NCBI GenBank assembly: GCA_937980645.1
Contig: CALJPQ010000017.1
Span: 1 to 47,450, forward strand
Source of the DNA: an uncultured Saprospiraceae bacterium
GTDB taxonomy: Bacteria > Bacteroidota > Bacteroidia > Chitinophagales > Saprospiraceae
Reading direction: 5' to 3'
Length of the DNA: 47,450 nucleotides
A program made the translations under genes and the position numbers. The notes under the pieces were generated by a model that ran no database searches, had not been told where the DNA came from, and saw only the letters and a program-made list of their open reading frames with translations. This document shows, piece by piece, positions 24,415 through 34,638 of this stretch (position 1 is the first letter of the stretch; every line of letters starts with the position of its first letter).

Positions 24415-25769
24415 GCCGCCGGCCTATGACAGACAGCATTCGCACCCGCGAACAAATAGATGCCCACAACGAACAACAATGGGCCCGTATCCGAAAGGTC
24501 TTCGGAGCGCGCTCCGCTACAGTTGTTGCCTGGTGCGTCGTCGTCACAGAAGCCGAACAGCGCCGCCAGCAAGCCCGCTTTGAGCGCGAATTCAGCCAGT
24601 TCCGACAACTGAACTATTCCCTCACCCAACTCGAAGGCGCCTCGCTTTATACCCCTCTTAAAAAATGGCTCCAGCAGCAAGAACCCAATCCAAAACCTAC
24701 CCTCGTCCACATCACTGACATCGAAAAACTCGGCGACAGACTTACCCCTTTCATCGCCGAACTCAACTTCCACCGCGAACAACTCTTCCGAAATACTGGC
24801 GCCAGCTTCGTCTTCTGGAGCGACGAGGCCACGCAAATCCGCGTCCAAAACGGCGCCCCCGATTTTTGGGACTGGATCGCCTACTGCTTCCGCTTCGAGA
24901 CCTTCTTCGAGCCCATCGCCATCCAGCCCCCCCCCATCGAACGCGAAAACACCCGCCCCCGACATATCCAGCGCCTGCGAGCACGATTAGCCGCTCTGGA
25001 ACCCTTCAAAAACCGCGGCGGAGACTACGCCCTCGAATGGGCACAACTCGCCCTCGAGCTGGCCGAAGGGCTGCCCCTCAACCAAAATCAGGAGGCTAAC
25101 GCACTCCTCACGGAGTGTCAACGCATCTTTCAAACCGAAAACCAACCCTACCGCGAAGCCCAACTTTGGCGCATCGCCGGCGACCGAAACCTCCAGACGG
25201 GTAAACTACCGCAAGCACGGAATGCCTATCAAAAGTATTTAGAAATCACCCAGGCTTTAGCCAAGGCCAATCCCGACGCCGAACAAATCCAACGCGAATG
25301 GGCCGTGGCCAACGCCATGATGGGCGACGTGGCCATAGCCCTCGGGCAGCCGCTGGAAGCCAGGAAGTTCTTTGAAAAAGATTTGGAAATTTCTCAGGCT
25401 TTAGCCAAGGCCAATCCCGACTCCGAACAAATCCAACGCGACTGGGCCGTGGCCAACGCCAGGATGGGCGACGTGGCCATAGCCCTCGGGCAGCCGCTGG
25501 AAGCCAGGAAGTTCTTTGAAAAAGCCTTAGAAATCTTCGAGGCTTTAGCCAAGGCCAATCCCGACGCCGAACAAATCCAACGCGACTGGGCCGTGGCGCT
25601 GGCGAAGTTGGGTGAGTGGGAAATCCAGGCCAACGGCAACCGGCCGCGCGCCCGCGCCTTGCTGGAGCAGGCATTGGATGTTTTAGAAAAGCGGCTGGCT
25701 ATCAATCCGCATTCGGCGGATTTGAAGCAACGCATAGAAGGAGTGCGGCGCTGGTTATCCAAAGTGTAA
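24411..25769 (+). CDS. TPR protein coupled to the ATPase, second gene of the module
   Basis: A 452-residue protein beginning MSRRPMTDSIRTREQID at the overlapping ATG; M6 is an alternative start. Residues ~15-165 are a globular domain ending LNFHREQLFRN...FVFWSDEATQ...APDFWDWIAYCFRFE, a pattern I remember N-terminal to repeats in many STAND-associated proteins, where it looks like a degenerate nucleotide-binding region. Residues ~180-250 are helical, and ~255-440 hold TPR-like repeats, including 48-residue units (ALAKANPDAEQIQR...) that are nearly identical. TPRs bind proteins, so this is a likely ligand- or partner-recognition subunit for the ATPase. No enzymatic motif is visible. It ends 9 bp before a perfect palindromic element that can serve as terminator. 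Confidence 0.8.
   Translation: MSRRPMTDSIRTREQIDAHNEQQWARIRKVFGARSATVVAWCVVVTEAEQRRQQARFEREFSQFRQLNYSLTQLEGASLYTPLKKWLQQQEPNPKPTLVHITDIEKLGDRLTPFIAELNFHREQLFRNTGASFVFWSDEATQIRVQNGAPDFWDWIAYCFRFETFFEPIAIQPPPIERENTRPRHIQRLRARLAALEPFKNRGGDYALEWAQLALELAEGLPLNQNQEANALLTECQRIFQTENQPYREAQLWRIAGDRNLQTGKLPQARNAYQKYLEITQALAKANPDAEQIQREWAVANAMMGDVAIALGQPLEARKFFEKDLEISQALAKANPDSEQIQRDWAVANARMGDVAIALGQPLEARKFFEKALEIFEALAKANPDAEQIQRDWAVALAKLGEWEIQANGNRPRARALLEQALDVLEKRLAINPHSADLKQRIEGVRRWLSKV
25252..25597 (+). repeat. 144-bp tandem repeat in the TPR gene
   Basis: Two full copies (25252-25395, 25396-25539) and a partial third (25540 to about 25597), each beginning AGGCTTTAGCCAAGGCC. Copies 1 and 2 differ at about 10 of 144 positions by eye. 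The period is 48 codons, so copy-number change keeps the frame. Confidence 0.9.
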
Positions 25770-25778
25770 GTTCTGCAA

Positions 25779-25826
25779 CCTTCCAGAGGCGACATCTCCC
25801 TTGCGGGAGATGTCGCCTCTGGAAGG
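25779..25826. repeat. Intergenic palindromic element, copy 3 (perfect), probable bidirectional terminator
   Basis: A perfect 22-bp inverted repeat (arms CCTTCCAGAGGCGACATCTC plus CC) around a 4-base loop, filling the gap between the convergent TPR and PIG-L genes. It is the best-preserved copy of the family seen at 4787, 10446 and 29822. Confidence 0.9.
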
Positions 25827-25828
25827 GC

Positions 25829-28366
25829 CTATTTTCGTTTCAGCGACACTAAGTTGGCAAACAGCCGATAGGCGCCGGGCACGCCGGCGGGGAATTGCCG
25901 GAAGAAAGCCAGGCCGGTATAGACCACATAGCCTTTGCCGTAGGGCGCCACTAAGAGAGCGCCTTCGGTGGAGGATTCGCCGGGGTCGTTGCAGGCCAGC
26001 AGCGGAGTGAATTGAGCATCCCACTGGTCTGGGAAGTAGAGGCCGCGTTCCTGCACCCAGCCGTCGAAGTCGGCTGAGCCAATGGCGTTGGGGGTGTTTA
26101 GGGCCGGATGTTTGGGTTGCAGGATGCGCATTTCGGCGGTTTCATCGGTTACGCGGGTGCGGCTGAGGCGCAGGGAGAGGGGTGCCACCTGGGGCGTTAC
26201 TAAGTCGAAGCTGTTGTTGTATTGCATGACTAAGGTGCCGCCGTTTTTGGCGTAGTCGAAGAGGAGTGGCTGGTGGCGTTTGAGGGCATCGCGGGTGTTG
26301 TAGGCGCGGATGCCGAGCACGATGGCGTCGAACTTTCGGAGCGTTTCGGGCTGCAAGTCTCGGTCGTCGAGCAGGGTAACGGAGCAGCCCATGCGGCGCA
26401 GGGCGTCGGGGCCGTCGTCGCCGGCGCCCATGTAGTAGCCGATATTGCGTGCCGCGATGTTGAGGTCTAAGCGAACGGCGCGCGCTTGGGCGGGCAACAG
26501 GATGTACTGAGGCGGTATGTGGTCGTAGCGCACCGTAACGAGCCGGTCGGTGTAGGGTTTGCCGTTGACCTCCACTTCGGCCCGCAGCAGCGCCACGTCT
26601 GGGCCTTTGGGGGCATCTACGAAGAAGGTGTACGTCCACTCCTGGTCTTTGCGGGCCAGGAACACTTCGGGCGCGCCACTGGCGTTCGAGACTTTCCATT
26701 CGGCAGGTGCACTGAGGCGCAGGCGGCAGTGTATGCTGTCGCGGAAAGCGCGCACGCGCAGTGTTACGGGCACGCGCGTCGGAGCGGCTTTTCGGATGAG
26801 GTAGCACGGTTCGGTGAACTCTACGAAGGCGGGCGGCAGCACCTCGAAGGGTTGCCACACCTCTCCGATGGCCGGCTCTTCGGTTTTGCTGGCCACTTCG
26901 GTTTCGTACTCGATAGGCACCCCGGCCACTGACAGGCGCCAGCGAACGCGAAAGGCGCGCGGTGTTTCGGCAAGTGTGCGCCACTGAGGCGTGTCCACGG
27001 TGTACATACCCGCCGTATAGGGTTGGCGCAGCCAGAAAGGCGCCGTGAAAGGCATGTCTTCGGGTAGGCGCACTGTTTTGGCGAGCGTCCAGGGGCGGTT
27101 GAGGGTTAGTTTTTGGGTATAGGTGGTGTCAAGCAAGTTGGGCTCGATGCGCAGGCCTTCGAGCGTAATGGCGAGGCTGGCGTCGGGTGTGCTGCGGTAA
27201 ATGCTCTCTAAGCGCAGGCGGACGGTATCGCCAGGTGAGGCGCCAGCGGTGGTGGTGGAGGCTTCGAGGTAGAGGCCCAGGCATCCGCGGATGACGGCTT
27301 CGGTTTCGGCGGCTTTGATGCGCTTCCAGTGGCTGTCGGGCAGGGCGCGGATGCGTTGCAGGGCACGCAGCAGGTCAGGTACGGAAGCAGCCGGATTATC
27401 AGGGCGGAAGTTGCGGTCAATTTGAGCCAGGAGTTCGCCGATGGGTGCGCCGCCGGGCAGGCGTGTCCAGGTGGTGTTGATGCCCTCGAACAGGTCGTTG
27501 GTGGTAGGTCGGTCGCCTTCCACGAAGTCGAAGTATTCCAGCGTTTCGCCACGGGAGGACAGGGAGCCGAAGCCCTGGCAGCGGTGCATCGAGCGCGCTT
27601 CGGCGGCCACTTCGGTGTTGCTTTTGCCTTTCAAGGGCAAATAGACACCGGCGTCGAAGGAGAACAGGTGGCTTTTGTCCATTTTTTCAAACGCCTCGCG
27701 GCCGCCGAAGAAGAACCAGGAGGTGTTGAAGAACAGGCGTCGGGGTTGCCAAGGCGAGAGCCAGGTCAGTTGTTCCGGGTAAGCGTCGGTGCGATTGGCT
27801 AAGTGAAACGCCTCCACAGCCAGCATGGCGGAGGCAGTGTGGTGACCGTGGGTGCGGGTGTTTTTGTCGTTTGAGAAGCGGTTGACGATGAGGTCGGGCT
27901 GCGTTTCGCGGATGGTCTGCACCAAGTCGGCCAGGACGGCATCTTTATCCCAAATGCGCAGGGTTTCATCGGGTGTTTTGGAGTAGCCGAAGTCGTTGGC
28001 GCGGCTGAAGCGCTGGTGGCCGCCGTCAATGGCGCGGGCCATGAGAAGTTCCTGAGTGCGCAACACGCCCAGAGATTCGCCGAATTCGGCGCCGATGAGG
28101 TTTTGCCCCCCGTCGCCGCGGGTGAGCGAGATATAGGTGGTGTGCAGGCGTTTTTCATTAGCGCAATAGGAGATGAAGCGCTGGTTTTCGTCGTCGGGGT
28201 GGGCCGCCACATAGAGCACGGAGCCGAGTACACTCAGGCGCTTAATGGCGTCGTGCAGGTCGGCAGCATTGGGCTTGTTGGGGCGCTGCGCAAAGGCGCA
28301 GACGACTAAAAGAAAAATAAAGGTGGTGGCCAAAAGCCACCGAAGCGAAGGGACAGGACAACGCAT
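25829..28366 (-). CDS. Secreted PIG-L/LmbE-family deacetylase-like protein with C-terminal GATase-like domain
   Basis: An 845-residue protein with a signal peptide (LLATTFIFLLVVCAFAQ). The zinc site of PIG-L N-acetylglucosaminyl deacetylases is visible: AHPDDE at 55-60 and HGHH at 173-176. The middle (~330-640) looks like beta-sandwich linker domains. The C-terminal ~200 residues (GADGPDALRRMG-like GDDGPDALRRMG, IVLGIRAYNT, GGTLVMQYNN) resemble the class I glutamine-amidotransferase-like fold seen in similar long PIG-L proteins. It probably removes acyl groups from a periplasmic or surface sugar. It follows the sugar cluster in the same direction (111 bp after the SMR stop), which fits but does not prove a shared role. 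Confidence 0.85.
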   Translation of the reverse strand: MRCPVPSLRWLLATTFIFLLVVCAFAQRPNKPNAADLHDAIKRLSVLGSVLYVAAHPDDENQRFISYCANEKRLHTTYISLTRGDGGQNLIGAEFGESLGVLRTQELLMARAIDGGHQRFSRANDFGYSKTPDETLRIWDKDAVLADLVQTIRETQPDLIVNRFSNDKNTRTHGHHTASAMLAVEAFHLANRTDAYPEQLTWLSPWQPRRLFFNTSWFFFGGREAFEKMDKSHLFSFDAGVYLPLKGKSNTEVAAEARSMHRCQGFGSLSSRGETLEYFDFVEGDRPTTNDLFEGINTTWTRLPGGAPIGELLAQIDRNFRPDNPAASVPDLLRALQRIRALPDSHWKRIKAAETEAVIRGCLGLYLEASTTTAGASPGDTVRLRLESIYRSTPDASLAITLEGLRIEPNLLDTTYTQKLTLNRPWTLAKTVRLPEDMPFTAPFWLRQPYTAGMYTVDTPQWRTLAETPRAFRVRWRLSVAGVPIEYETEVASKTEEPAIGEVWQPFEVLPPAFVEFTEPCYLIRKAAPTRVPVTLRVRAFRDSIHCRLRLSAPAEWKVSNASGAPEVFLARKDQEWTYTFFVDAPKGPDVALLRAEVEVNGKPYTDRLVTVRYDHIPPQYILLPAQARAVRLDLNIAARNIGYYMGAGDDGPDALRRMGCSVTLLDDRDLQPETLRKFDAIVLGIRAYNTRDALKRHQPLLFDYAKNGGTLVMQYNNSFDLVTPQVAPLSLRLSRTRVTDETAEMRILQPKHPALNTPNAIGSADFDGWVQERGLYFPDQWDAQFTPLLACNDPGESSTEGALLVAPYGKGYVVYTGLAFFRQFPAGVPGAYRLFANLVSLKRK

Positions 28367-28477
28367 GGGACAAAGTGCTTTTTAGGCGGCGAAAATAGAG
28401 AGGGCAACGGCATATCTCTCTTTGAAAGCCAGTGGCACTGAACCCGGCCCCCATTCCTGAGGAGGGCTTTCTGAAGG

Positions 28478-28851
28478 TTAGTTTCCCTTTTCCCCATACT
28501 TCAGCCCTACTACGCCCACGAGGATGAGGACGATGAACAGCACTTGCGTCCAGCTCCACTCCTCGCGCAAGAAGGCCACACCGACGATTTTGGTACCCAC
28601 CAGCGCCAGCCCCATCCACACTGCGAAGGCTGTAGAGGGCGGAATGCCTTTCATGGCTAAAGAAAAAAAATAGATGTTGGCCAGCCCAAAAGCGATGTAT
28701 CCCAGCAGCGGCAGCAGGGCCAGCCAGCCGTCCCATTCCAGAAAGAGGCGTGGAAAGCCGAAGGCGGCAATACGCTTGAAGTCAAGCCATTTAAGGCTGT
28801 AAATCCAGCACACTTCCATGCCGGAGGCGATGGCTAATGCCGTCCAGGGGT

Positions 28852-28855
<4 letters not shown>
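28478..28855 (-). CDS. Small multidrug resistance (SMR) family transporter
   Basis: A 125-residue protein with four predicted membrane helices. The essential Glu of the family is E14 (SGMEVCWIYSLKW), and PPSTAFAVWMGLALVGT matches the PxGxAYAxW(T/M)G stretch of SugE/Gdx-type members more than EmrE, suggesting export of guanidinium or small cations, or membrane lipid precursors as in the ArnE/F branch. It is slightly longer than usual (about 105-110). Its ATG overlaps the stop of the sterol-desaturase-family gene (ATGA, 28852-28855), so the two are translationally coupled, and a substrate produced by that enzyme is possible. Confidence 0.82.
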
Positions 28856-29805
<950 letters not shown>

Positions 29806-29821
29806 AATACCCTCCTTTTCT

Positions 29822-29854
29822 GAAGTTACACCTCCCTGCGGGAGATTTCACCTC
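29822..29854. repeat. Intergenic palindromic element, copy 4 (degenerate)
   Basis: Arms GAAGTTACACCTCCC and GGGAGATTTCACCTC around a 3-base loop, directly 3' of the NeuB-type stop. Several mismatches, but the core matches the copies at 4787, 10446 and 25779. Confidence 0.65.
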
Positions 29855-29855
29855 A

Positions 29856-30731
29856 TCACTTTACGCGGCGCAGCTTTTGGCGCTGGCCCATTTCGCTTTC
29901 ATAAACGCGCTTGATGCCGTCGCCCAGGGCGGCCTCGATGTCGCGAATGTCGCGCACCAGCCGGGCCATGCCCACGGGCTCAACAGAGGCGGCCTGGTCG
30001 GAGCCCCACATGGCGCGGTCGAGCGTAACGTGGCGCTCGACGAAGCAGGCGCCTAAGGCTACGGCTGCCAGTGTGGTCGCCAGGCCCGTTTCGTGGCCCG
30101 AATACCCAATAGGCACTTCAGGATAGCGCTGCTGCAGCGTCTGAATCATGCGCAAGTTCAGTTCGTTGACGGCGCATGGATAGGCCGACGTAGCATGAGC
30201 GATGAGCAGGTTATCGGTGCCTACTGCATCTACGGCGGCTTCGATTTCTTCCATCGTGGACATGCCGGTGGAAATGATGAGCGGCTTGCCGGTGGCCTTT
30301 TTCTTTTTCAGCAGGCTGATGTCCGTCAGCGAGGCGGAGGCTGCTTTGTAAAGCGGTACATTAAATTGCTCGATGAAATCCACCGAGGGCTCGTCCCAGC
30401 AAGAGGCAAACCAAACGATGTTGTGCTGGCGAGCAAACCGGTCAATGGCAGCGTATTCGGCCTCGCCCAATTCCACCTTATAGCGGTAGTCAATGTAGCG
30501 CATGCGGCCCCAGGGCGTGTCGCGCATGATGTCCCACTGGTCGCGCGGCGTGCACAGTTCCGGCGTGCGCTTTTGAAATTTGACGGCGTCGAAGCCAGCT
30601 TTCACCGCTTCCTCGATGAGGCGCAAGGCCAGTTCCACAGAGCCGTTGTGGTTGATGCCGATTTCGGCAATGAGGAAGCAAGGCTGGCCTGGGCCGATTT
30701 TGCGCCCGTTGGGCAATTCGATGGTATTCAT
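29856..30731 (-). CDS. NeuB-type nonulosonate synthase lacking the SAF domain
   Basis: A 291-residue protein. The TIM-barrel of the sialic/legionaminic acid synthase family is clear: FLIAEIGINHNGS at 19-31, DAVKFQKR near 48, WFASCWD near 105, YKAASASLTD near 127, ISTGMSTMEEI near 148 and GYSGHETG near 210. The family condenses phosphoenolpyruvate with a 6-carbon sugar to give a 9-carbon alpha-keto acid. Typical NeuB/SpsE proteins (about 335-350 residues) end in an antifreeze-like SAF domain that contributes to the active site of the dimer partner; that domain is absent here and no frameshift explains it. The neighbours (phosphatase, cytidylyltransferase) support sugar-acid synthesis; the exact substrate is unknown. 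Confidence 0.85.
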   Translation of the reverse strand: MNTIELPNGRKIGPGQPCFLIAEIGINHNGSVELALRLIEEAVKAGFDAVKFQKRTPELCTPRDQWDIMRDTPWGRMRYIDYRYKVELGEAEYAAIDRFARQHNIVWFASCWDEPSVDFIEQFNVPLYKAASASLTDISLLKKKKATGKPLIISTGMSTMEEIEAAVDAVGTDNLLIAHATSAYPCAVNELNLRMIQTLQQRYPEVPIGYSGHETGLATTLAAVALGACFVERHVTLDRAMWGSDQAASVEPVGMARLVRDIRDIEAALGDGIKRVYESEMGQRQKLRRVK

Positions 30732-30788
30732 GCGGATGTGCTTATGCTTGTTTTTGTTTTTCTATAAAAAAAACCGACCTGACAGTCG

Positions 30789-31313
30789 CTACGAAACCTT
30801 CGTTCTCAGGCCGATCATCCACTCGGCAAACTCGCGAAAAGCGCCATGTCCTCCTGGCTGCGCGCAAACATAGTGTACGACGGCTTTAACGGGCGGCAGT
30901 GCGTCGGCCGGGCAGGCGCTCAGGCCGACGAATTGCAGCACCTCTAAGTCGTTCATGTCGTCGCCGATGAAGGCCACCTCGTCGGCCTGCAAGTTGTGGG
31001 TTTGCAGAATCTCTCGCACGCGAGCTGCCTTGTTCTTGACGCCCAGATACAGGTGCGTCATTTGCAACTTCTCGGCCCGCCGCGCCACGATAGCCGAATT
31101 TTCGCCCGTCATAATGCCCACATCTACACCGCACAGCTGACGCAGGCGCTCTACCCCCATGCCGTCGCGGATAGAAAAACGCTTGAGGGCCTCACCCTCC
31201 GCCGAATAATAAACTCCGGCGTCGGTCAGCACCCCGTCGCAGTCCGTCAGTAGCAGCCGAATGCGGCTCGCTTTGGCCGCAAGTACTTCATCCGTGTAAG
31301 TCGTCATATCCAT
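30789..31313 (-). CDS. KdsC-type HAD phosphatase
   Basis: A 174-residue protein; M3 is an equally good start. HAD motifs: LLTDCDGVLTD with nucleophile D24 and D26, GIMTGENS (motif II Thr), the lysine of motif III near GVKNKAARV, and FIGDDMNDL (motif IV). This is the tetrameric, cap-less branch that includes KDO-8-phosphate phosphatase and acylneuraminate-9-phosphate phosphatase. Next to a NeuB-type synthase it most likely dephosphorylates a phosphorylated 8- or 9-carbon sugar acid. It sits between palindrome array 1 (upstream) and the NeuB-type gene. Confidence 0.88.
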   Translation of the reverse strand: MDMTTYTDEVLAAKASRIRLLLTDCDGVLTDAGVYYSAEGEALKRFSIRDGMGVERLRQLCGVDVGIMTGENSAIVARRAEKLQMTHLYLGVKNKAARVREILQTHNLQADEVAFIGDDMNDLEVLQFVGLSACPADALPPVKAVVHYVCAQPGGHGAFREFAEWMIGLRTKVS

Positions 31314-31321
31314 CCAGTAAC

Positions 31322-31388
31322 GGCCAAACTTGTTTGGCCTCAGTACCCGCCAAACTTGTTTGGCAAAATACCCCCCAAACCCGTTTGG
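31322..31388. repeat. Palindrome array 1: three units, 25-26 bp period
   Basis: Palindromes at 31322-31339 (GGCCAAACTTGTTTGGCC), 31349-31364 and 31375-31388 (degenerate centre), separated by linkers such as TCAGTACC. Orientation is opposite to arrays 2 and 3. It fills the gap between the SDR stop and the phosphatase start. Confidence 0.9.
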
Positions 31389-31399
31389 TTATTTTCCAT

Positions 31400-32203
31400 T
31401 CACATTGCCGTCCACCCTCCGTCCACCACTAAGTTGGCCCCCGTCATGTAAGCCGAGGCGTCGCTGGCCAAAAAGACGATAGCACCGCGGTAATCGGTCG
31501 GCTGAGCCATGCGGCCCAGCGCCGTTTTTCGGCTATAGTTTTGAATGAAGAAAGGCTCCTGGTTGTTCTCCACGCCACCGGGCGAGAGTGTGTTGACCCG
31601 CACGCCCTTGCGGCCCCAATAGGCGGCTAAATAGCGCGTGAAATTGATGATAGCGCCCTTAGTGGTCGGATACGACGGCGATTTGTAAAACGTCTGCTCG
31701 CCGCGCTCGTTCTGGTAAATGCTCTGGTCGGGCCCTACCATGCCATAAGTCGAGGCGATGTTGATGATGCTGCCGCGTCCCTGTTCGGCCATGACGGCGC
31801 CGAATACCTGTGAGCACAGAAAGACGCCCGTAATGTTAACCTCCAGCGACTTGCGCCACAGATCTAAGGGGTAATACTCAAACATGGATTGCTGGGCCGC
31901 TAGCGCCGGGTTTTCAAACATGTCGTTGATGGCGGCGTTGTTGACCAGCACGTCTATGGAGCCATAGCGCGCCAGCACGGCCTCACGCACGCGCTCCAAC
32001 GAGGCGCGGTCGGTAACGTCGGCGCTCAGGCCCAGATGCGTAGGGCCTAATTCTGCTGCAAAGGTCTGGCAGGCGGCTTCATCCACATCTATGGCCACTA
32101 CGGAGGCACCGGCTTCCGCTAAGGCACGGCAGTGCTCGCGGCCCAGGAGGCCGCAAGCGCCGGTTACGAGGGCGGTTTTGTTTTTTAATGAAAAAAGGTC
32201 CAT
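31400..32203 (-). CDS. SDR-family NAD(P)-dependent oxidoreductase
   Basis: A 267-residue classical SDR from ATG 32203 (MDLFSLKNKTALVTGACG); the longer frame to 32251 only adds translated palindrome sequence and is rejected. Motifs: TGACGLLG (dinucleotide-binding, 14-21), a conserved NNAA near 93, the catalytic Ser in IASTYG near 150 and YPTTK near 178. It ends VDGGWTAM, typical of the 3-oxoacyl reductase/sugar dehydrogenase group. It probably oxidises or reduces a sugar or amino-sugar in the cluster pathway. It is flanked by palindrome arrays on both sides. Confidence 0.9.
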   Translation of the reverse strand: MDLFSLKNKTALVTGACGLLGREHCRALAEAGASVVAIDVDEAACQTFAAELGPTHLGLSADVTDRASLERVREAVLARYGSIDVLVNNAAINDMFENPALAAQQSMFEYYPLDLWRKSLEVNITGVFLCSQVFGAVMAEQGRGSIINIASTYGMVGPDQSIYQNERGEQTFYKSPSYPTTKGAIINFTRYLAAYWGRKGVRVNTLSPGGVENNQEPFFIQNYSRKTALGRMAQPTDYRGAIVFLASDASAYMTGANLVVDGGWTAM

Positions 32204-32216
32204 GTGTGGTGGGTTG

Positions 32217-32259
32217 GGCCAAACAAGTTTGGCCATTACTGGGCCAAACAAGTTTGGCC
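32217..32259. repeat. Palindrome array 2: two units, 25 bp period
   Basis: Two perfect copies of GGCCAAACAAGTTTGGCC (32217-32234, 32242-32259), spaced by ATTACTG. The array begins nearly at the stop codon of the upstream aminotransferase and ends 13 bp before the SDR start. Confidence 0.92.
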
Positions 32260-32267
32260 GTTGCGGG

Positions 32268-33581
<1,314 letters not shown>

Positions 33582-33596
33582 GTTAGTAGGATAGCG

Positions 33597-33718
33597 GCCA
33601 AATTTATTTAAACCGATTAGCTTGGGTGATAAATGCTTTTGCTGGCAAATTACCCAAACAAGTTTGGGCGGTACTGGGCTAAACAAGTTTAGCCGGTACG
33701 AGGCCAAACGAGTTTGGG
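33597..33718. repeat. Palindrome array 3: three clear units plus one degenerate unit
   Basis: Units at 33653-33668 (CCCAAACAAGTTTGGG), 33677-33694 (GGCTAAACAAGTTTAGCC) and 33702-33718 (GGCCAAACGAGTTTGGG), period 25 bp, linkers CGGTACTG/CGGTACGA. A weak fourth (GGCCAAATTTATTTAAACC) is at 33597-33615. The second unit has a paired C-to-T/G-to-A change that keeps the palindrome intact. The array abuts the stop codon of the upstream transketolase gene. Confidence 0.9.
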
Positions 33719-33728
33719 CGGTACTGGG

Positions 33729-34628
33729 TTAGACCCACGCGGGCAGGGTGATGCGCCTTGCGATGTGTTCGGCGGTGAAGCCCTCATGGGCCAGCACATC
33801 GGGCAGGAGGGCGGGGTGGAACCAGCGTTCTTCCAGTGCGAGGGGTTGCACGTCGGCGCTGATGCGGTGTTTGAGCAGCACCTCGGCCACGATGCTGTAC
33901 AGACCACCGGTGAGGAGGTGGTCTTCGATGGTGATGAGCCGTTTTGAAGTTTGTGCGGCGCGCACGATGGCCTGTTCGTCCACAGGTTTGAGCGAGCGCA
34001 TATTGATAAGGCCCACCGAGAGGTTATCCTGTTCGAGAAGGCGGACAGCCTGGCGGGCTTCTTCGAAGAGCAGGCCATAGACGAGTAGGGTAATATCGGC
34101 ACCTTGCTGAATCACTTCGGCTTTTCCAATTTCAAAAGGTGCATGGGTGTAATCCGTTTTGCGCACGATGAGGCGCACGTAAGCGGGGGCGGGTGAAGCC
34201 CAAATGGCCGGCAGCATGGTCAGCATGTCGGCTTCGTCGGCCGGGCAAAAGACCGTCATGCCCGGAATGGCCCGCATAAGGGCGACGTCTTCGATGGCCT
34301 GATGCGTAGGGCCGTTGGCTTCGGAGAGAAAGCCCGCAATCCAGCTGCTCAGTTTGACGGGCAGGTGAGCAATACCCACATCGGTGCGGACGAATTCGTA
34401 GGCGCGATAGATGAGAAAGGGGGCCAGTGCGTGGCAAATGGGAATACGCCCGCGCAGAGCCAGGCCGGCGGCGGCGCCAATCATGGTTTGCTCGGCGATG
34501 CCGACGTCTATGAAGCGGTCGCCCAGCACGGGTGGCAGTTCGCGCAGGACGGCGCGGTTTTCAGCGGTCATCACAATGATGCGCTCGTCGTTGAGAGCCG
34601 TCTGGCGGATGAGTTCCTGGTAGTTCAT
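33729..34628 (-). CDS. Transketolase, C-terminal (pyrimidine-binding and C-domain) subunit
   Basis: A 299-residue protein, about half a full transketolase. Seen: VMTAENRAVLRELP near 20, the conserved FIDVGIAEQTMIGAAAGLA near 38 (the Glu that activates thiamine diphosphate lies in this region), and the C-terminal ferredoxin-like domain with LINMRSLKPVDEQAI. It needs the N-terminal subunit encoded 10 bp upstream. Transketolases move two-carbon ketol units between sugars; in this cluster the pair may shape the sugar that feeds the synthase. Split transketolases of this type are common in secondary-metabolite and surface-sugar clusters. Confidence 0.92.
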   Translation of the reverse strand: MNYQELIRQTALNDERIIVMTAENRAVLRELPPVLGDRFIDVGIAEQTMIGAAAGLALRGRIPICHALAPFLIYRAYEFVRTDVGIAHLPVKLSSWIAGFLSEANGPTHQAIEDVALMRAIPGMTVFCPADEADMLTMLPAIWASPAPAYVRLIVRKTDYTHAPFEIGKAEVIQQGADITLLVYGLLFEEARQAVRLLEQDNLSVGLINMRSLKPVDEQAIVRAAQTSKRLITIEDHLLTGGLYSIVAEVLLKHRISADVQPLALEERWFHPALLPDVLAHEGFTAEHIARRITLPAWV

Positions 34629-34638
34629 GTCGGTCAGG

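Noticed and set aside
32204..32251. N-terminal extension of the SDR
   Set aside because: It is translated palindrome repeat; MDLFSLKNKTALVTG is the normal SDR start.
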